Assembly (NCBI GenBank): GCA_964580995.1
Contig: CAZOMV010000066.1
Location: 1-33,191, forward strand
Direction: 5' to 3'
From: JAKJEP01 sp964580995
Lineage (GTDB): Bacteria; Planctomycetota; Phycisphaerae; Sedimentisphaerales; SM23-30
DNA length: 33,191 nt
Positions 30,615 to 33,191 of this stretch are shown piece after piece (the first letter of the stretch is position 1; every line of letters starts with the position of its first letter). The translations under genes were made by a program, and so were the position numbers. The notes under the pieces were generated by a model. That model worked only from the letters and a program-made list of their open reading frames with translations, did not search any database and was not told where the DNA came from.

Positions 30615-31829
30615 ATGGTTGAATTATTAGCACCGGTTCGAGATGAAGTGTCGTTTACCGCCGCGGTGGAGGCGGGGGCGGATGCGGTGTATCTGGGGCT
30701 GGGGGAGCTGAATATGCGGGTTCGTTCCAGGGGGATCGAGCCGGAGAAGTTAGGGAAGATCGTACAAAAGGCCCACCGGCAGAAGGTCAAGGTGTATGTC
30801 ACGCTGAACACGATCGTGTATGATGAAGAGCTGGAGCGGCTGGAGCACCTGCTGGCGGTGGTCAAAGAAGCGAAAGCGGATGCCGTTATCGGCTGGGACC
30901 TGGCGGTAATCCAGAAGGCGAAAAGTCTGGGGATTCCGATTCATATTTCGACCCTGGCCAACATCTCGAATACGCAGGCGGTCCGCTTTTACGAAACCCT
31001 CGGAGTCAAACGGCTGGTCCTGGCTCGCGAACTGAGCCTGGAACAGATTCGGCAGATTAAAAAGAATAGCCGCATCGAAATCGAGGTATTCGGGCATGGC
31101 GCGATGTGCGTCTCGGTGTCCGGCCGCTGTTTTCTTTCGGAGCATTTGTTCGGGCGCTCCGCTAACCGGGGCGACTGCCTTCAGCCGTGCCGGCGGGAAT
31201 ATACCATCCTCGACAAAGAGACCGGCGACGAACTGTCGCTGGGCAATCATTACATTTTGAGTCCCAAAGATTTATGCACCCTGCCGATTCTGGACCAATT
31301 GATCGAGGCGGGGATTGATTCGCTGAAAATTGAAGGCCGCAGCCGCGCGCCCGAATATATCCAGACCGTTGTCCGCGTTTATCGGCAGGCTATCGACGCG
31401 GTGGCTGACGACCGTTTCGATCGGGAACGAGTGACCGGCTGGCTGGCGGAGGTACGCCAGGTTTACAATCGCGGATTCTCGACCGGCTTTCTGATGGGCC
31501 GGCCCGGCCCGCAGGACTGGAATGATCGTTATGGCAGCCGGGCCAGCCAGAGAAAAATCCATATCGGAAAGATTCTCAACTACTATAAAAATACCGGCAT
31601 TGCCTATTGCCGGGTGGAATCCAATCCTCTGTGTGTGGGGGATAGAATCCAGATTCATGGCCCGACCACTGGGATTGTGGAATGTGCCGTTCAGAAAATG
31701 CAAACCGATGACCAGCAGGAAATCCAGGTGATTGAAAAAGGCCAGGTCACTTTCGTCTGTGAGAAGCGGGTCAGAAAAAACGATCTGGTTTATAAAGTGG
31801 CAGCATCCGATCCGGCAGACAGGCAGTAA
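30615..31829 (+). CDS. Peptidase U32-family protein (possible RNA hydroxylation factor)
   Basis: The U32 family was first named for collagenase-like activity, but characterised members TrhP (YegQ) and RlhA hydroxylate tRNA or 23S rRNA. The 404 residues start MVELLAPVRDEVSFTAAVEAGADAVYLG-like, the family's diagnostic N-terminus, and include NTIVYDEELERL and the catalytic-region EVFGHGAMCVSVSGRCFLS. Next comes NRGDCLQPCRREY with a Cys pair, then DSLKIEGRSRAPEYI. A U32 C-terminal barrel follows (VCVGDRI-type CVGDRIQIHGP). The four Cys (in MCVSVSGRC and CLQPC) could hold an iron-sulfur cluster. The start has no strong ribosome binding site; its leader belongs to the AT-rich stretch. Confidence 0.9.
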   Translation: MVELLAPVRDEVSFTAAVEAGADAVYLGLGELNMRVRSRGIEPEKLGKIVQKAHRQKVKVYVTLNTIVYDEELERLEHLLAVVKEAKADAVIGWDLAVIQKAKSLGIPIHISTLANISNTQAVRFYETLGVKRLVLARELSLEQIRQIKKNSRIEIEVFGHGAMCVSVSGRCFLSEHLFGRSANRGDCLQPCRREYTILDKETGDELSLGNHYILSPKDLCTLPILDQLIEAGIDSLKIEGRSRAPEYIQTVVRVYRQAIDAVADDRFDRERVTGWLAEVRQVYNRGFSTGFLMGRPGPQDWNDRYGSRASQRKIHIGKILNYYKNTGIAYCRVESNPLCVGDRIQIHGPTTGIVECAVQKMQTDDQQEIQVIEKGQVTFVCEKRVRKNDLVYKVAASDPADRQ

Positions 31830-31920
31830 ACGAGACGGAAATAATTGCGGCCAAAATGGCTATGGCACGATTCGTAATGAGACCTGTGTTTTTGGATACG
31901 TTGTATATGGTTTTCTATTT

Positions 31921-32499
31921 CTAGCTTATTTGTTTGAGCAGGGATTCGATGGTGTGCAAATTTTTGGGGATATGAACGGTGATAAATTCGGCATTCTCGA
32001 CGATCTTATACGAGTGATCTAAAACACCGTCGAAAAGGATAACCTCTTTTTCCTTAATGTTGTAAGGATTATCTTCCACGGTGACGCAAATGACACCTTG
32101 CAGGCAAATGCCCAATTCGAGACATTCACCATGCAATTCCATCACTTTGACGACCTGATCCGCCCGGCCTCGGATGTGGAAAATCCGGCAGTCGTCGAAG
32201 CGGGCCAGTTCGATTTCCTCTATATCCACCTGGGAGGTTTTTAAACCGTTTTTCTGCAGGGGTTCGGCCTTTTGGATTTGGACCTTGCAGTGTTCTGCCA
32301 GAGAGATCAGGCTGCCGGTGGAAATTTTAAATACCCGGGCAATCGCACTTAAGGTTTTGAGCGAAGGCACACTTTTGCTTTGTTCGATCAAGGCTACCGT
32401 GCTGTAGGTCAGACCGGATAGTCTGGCCAGGTCTTCCAGGGTTAATTTGTTTCGTTTACGCAGGAAACGGATTACACCGAAATCATAGGTTTCATGCAT
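31921..32499 (-). CDS. XRE-family regulator with C-terminal cupin domain
   Basis: The 192-residue protein joins a Cro/C1-type helix-turn-helix (residues 8-62) to a cupin sensor domain (about residues 110-180). The first has GVIRFLRKRNKLTLEDLARL, then SGLTYSTVALIEQSKSVPS and LKTLSAIARVF. The second has LELGICLQGVICVTVEDNPY and VILFDGVLDHSYKIVENAEF. XRE-cupin proteins often control small-molecule metabolism or stress genes. GAAAGGTG lies ten bases before the ATG. It is divergent from whatever follows the right edge of the window, with about 690 non-coding bases between. Its own promoter region contains a repeated 11-base site. Confidence 0.9.
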   Translation of the reverse strand: MHETYDFGVIRFLRKRNKLTLEDLARLSGLTYSTVALIEQSKSVPSLKTLSAIARVFKISTGSLISLAEHCKVQIQKAEPLQKNGLKTSQVDIEEIELARFDDCRIFHIRGRADQVVKVMELHGECLELGICLQGVICVTVEDNPYNIKEKEVILFDGVLDHSYKIVENAEFITVHIPKNLHTIESLLKQIS

Positions 32500-32562
32500 A
32501 TTTATACACCTTTCCAGGGCAAAATTGTACTACAACCGGGCCGTCACATTAAAGCAGGTTTT

Positions 32563-32630
32563 CTTATATAATTAAACATAAATTTGTGCAACCATATTGC
32601 TAAATACCCTATTTATTCTATATTGCTAAA
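32563..32630 (-). promoter_or_regulatory. XRE-cupin promoter with two direct repeats upstream
   Basis: On the minus strand TTGCAC (32586-32591) and TATAAG (32563-32568) are 17 bases apart, 64 bases before the regulator start. The 11-base sequence TTTAGCAATAT occurs twice just upstream of the -35 box (32594-32604 and 32620-32630), with start points 26 bases apart. The site next to the -35 box is separated from it by two bases, a position typical of an activator or autoregulator. Confidence 0.6.
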
Positions 32631-32639
32631 AAAATGAAG

Positions 32640-33191
32640 AAAAAAGTTTAAAGAACTTGCCGGATTGTCCGATATAAAAGATAGGAGTGCTGAATCGTGT
32701 GTAACTTATATCAGGAAAAGGATATAAGCAGCGGAAGAATAGTAGTGAAAATTGTCGGGACTCTTGGCTGAGTGAGTGTTATGGGCTATCGACCACGGTG
32801 AGAATCGCAGGATGTAAGATTTTAGCGGAACGGAAGTTTCTGCGAGAGATAGCGGCGGGAAGCAGAAGACGATGAACAGGTATTTTTGACAGTTGAACGG
32901 CTCGGCGGAATGATTTTTGTTTAGGTAAATAAGGAACTTGCTCGGACTTTATTTGCCTGGTATTCCCCAAAAACATAATAGATGCTATGGTATTTTGGCT
33001 ATGTGAAGCCTGATCAGGAGCTAGGCTTTTGAGGATTTTGCATGGTAAACAGGTAGCAGAGTAAACACCTGTATAAATGGTGATCGATATAAAAAATAAA
33101 ATAATGCGATTTATATGGAAAGGAATGAGTTTAAAAAATGAATTGAATTAGTCAAGACTTAATCTGACATTAACCGATAGATAAGAGGTAA
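32640..33191 (+). other. Long non-coding region with several hairpins
   Basis: No convincing gene is present. Perfect or near-perfect stems are CTTATATC/GATATAAG (32705-32712, 32721-32728); AGGTAAATAA/TTATTTGCCT with one U-G pair (32923-32932, 32949-32958); AAGCCT/AGGCTT followed by TT (33006-33011, 33023-33028); and ACAGGT/ACCTGT (33049-33054, 33067-33072). The window ends in AAGAGGTAA, which could be a ribosome binding site for a gene starting just beyond. The interval may be a structured 5' leader or a small RNA gene. I could not match it to RNase P, tmRNA, SRP, 6S or a known riboswitch by eye. Confidence 0.4.

Noticed and set aside
32815..32875. Possible SRP RNA-like sequence (GGCGGGAAGCAG)
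   Set aside because: It lacks the conserved helix 8 tetraloop and symmetric loop sequence, and no flanking pairing was found.
32779..32976. A 65-codon minus-strand frame in the right-end non-coding region
   Set aside because: No start signals, and it crosses the hairpin-forming sequences; composition looks like random translation.
1..33191. CRISPR array, prophage or complete insertion sequence
   Set aside because: No regularly spaced 25-40-base repeats, phage structural genes or full transposase with terminal inverted repeats were seen.

Overview
The window looks like a piece of a Gram-negative planctomycete-type chromosome, most likely Phycisphaerae or Sedimentisphaerales. The case rests on co-occurrence: a prepilin-like protein with an N-methylation motif and a C-terminal H-X9-DG-type motif, a PEP-CTERM sorting signal, a dockerin-like tail, an outer-membrane efflux protein, and an actinobacterial-type inositol-phosphate synthase. 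Most genes are GC-rich; a few intervals are clearly AT-rich. The assignment is an inference from gene content and no rRNA gene is present to test it.

Layout. 0-2.4 kb: minus-strand purA and uppS, with small GTAG-footed hairpins between and after them. 2.5-4.4 kb: an unknown membrane protein and an HDOD signalling protein. 4.4-9.9 kb: a compact operon, tetR - outer-membrane factor - MacA-like adaptor - MacB-like ATPase - MacB-like permease, with coupled or overlapping junctions and an 11-bp-arm palindrome inside the tetR promoter. 10-14.2 kb: a solitary dihydrolipoamide dehydrogenase converging on a secreted GH20 hexosaminidase and folD. 14.2-15 kb: largely non-coding, with one small minus-strand gene that has its own promoter, operator-like palindrome and ribosome binding site. 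15-19.3 kb: ino1, asd, an SDR dehydrogenase and a RhaT-type sugar transporter. 19.4-22.5 kb: a prepilin-like gene followed by two tandem paralogues of a secreted OB-fold-like protein, one ending in a dockerin-like module and the other in PEP-CTERM. 22.6-25.4 kb: a polytopic membrane protein paired with a THEP1-like P-loop NTPase, a CBS-domain gene remnant, and a CNNM/HlyC transporter. 25.6-29.4 kb: an arsenic operon, arsR - arsC::arsM fusion - acr3 - DUF362. 29.4-30.5 kb: an AT-rich insert encoding a zinc-ribbon plus nucleoside-deoxyribosyltransferase/TIR-like protein. 30.6-32.5 kb: a U32 peptidase-family gene and an XRE-cupin regulator. 32.5-33.2 kb: non-coding sequence rich in hairpins, ending in what may be the ribosome binding site of the next gene.

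The most interesting items are the single-chain arsenate reductase-arsenite methyltransferase under a promoter that predicts a leaderless arsR transcript, the AT-rich TIR/NDT-like candidate defence gene, the paralogue pair with exchanged surface-sorting modules, and the membrane protein/THEP1 NTPase pair. All functional assignments come from reading motifs by eye; no database search was run.
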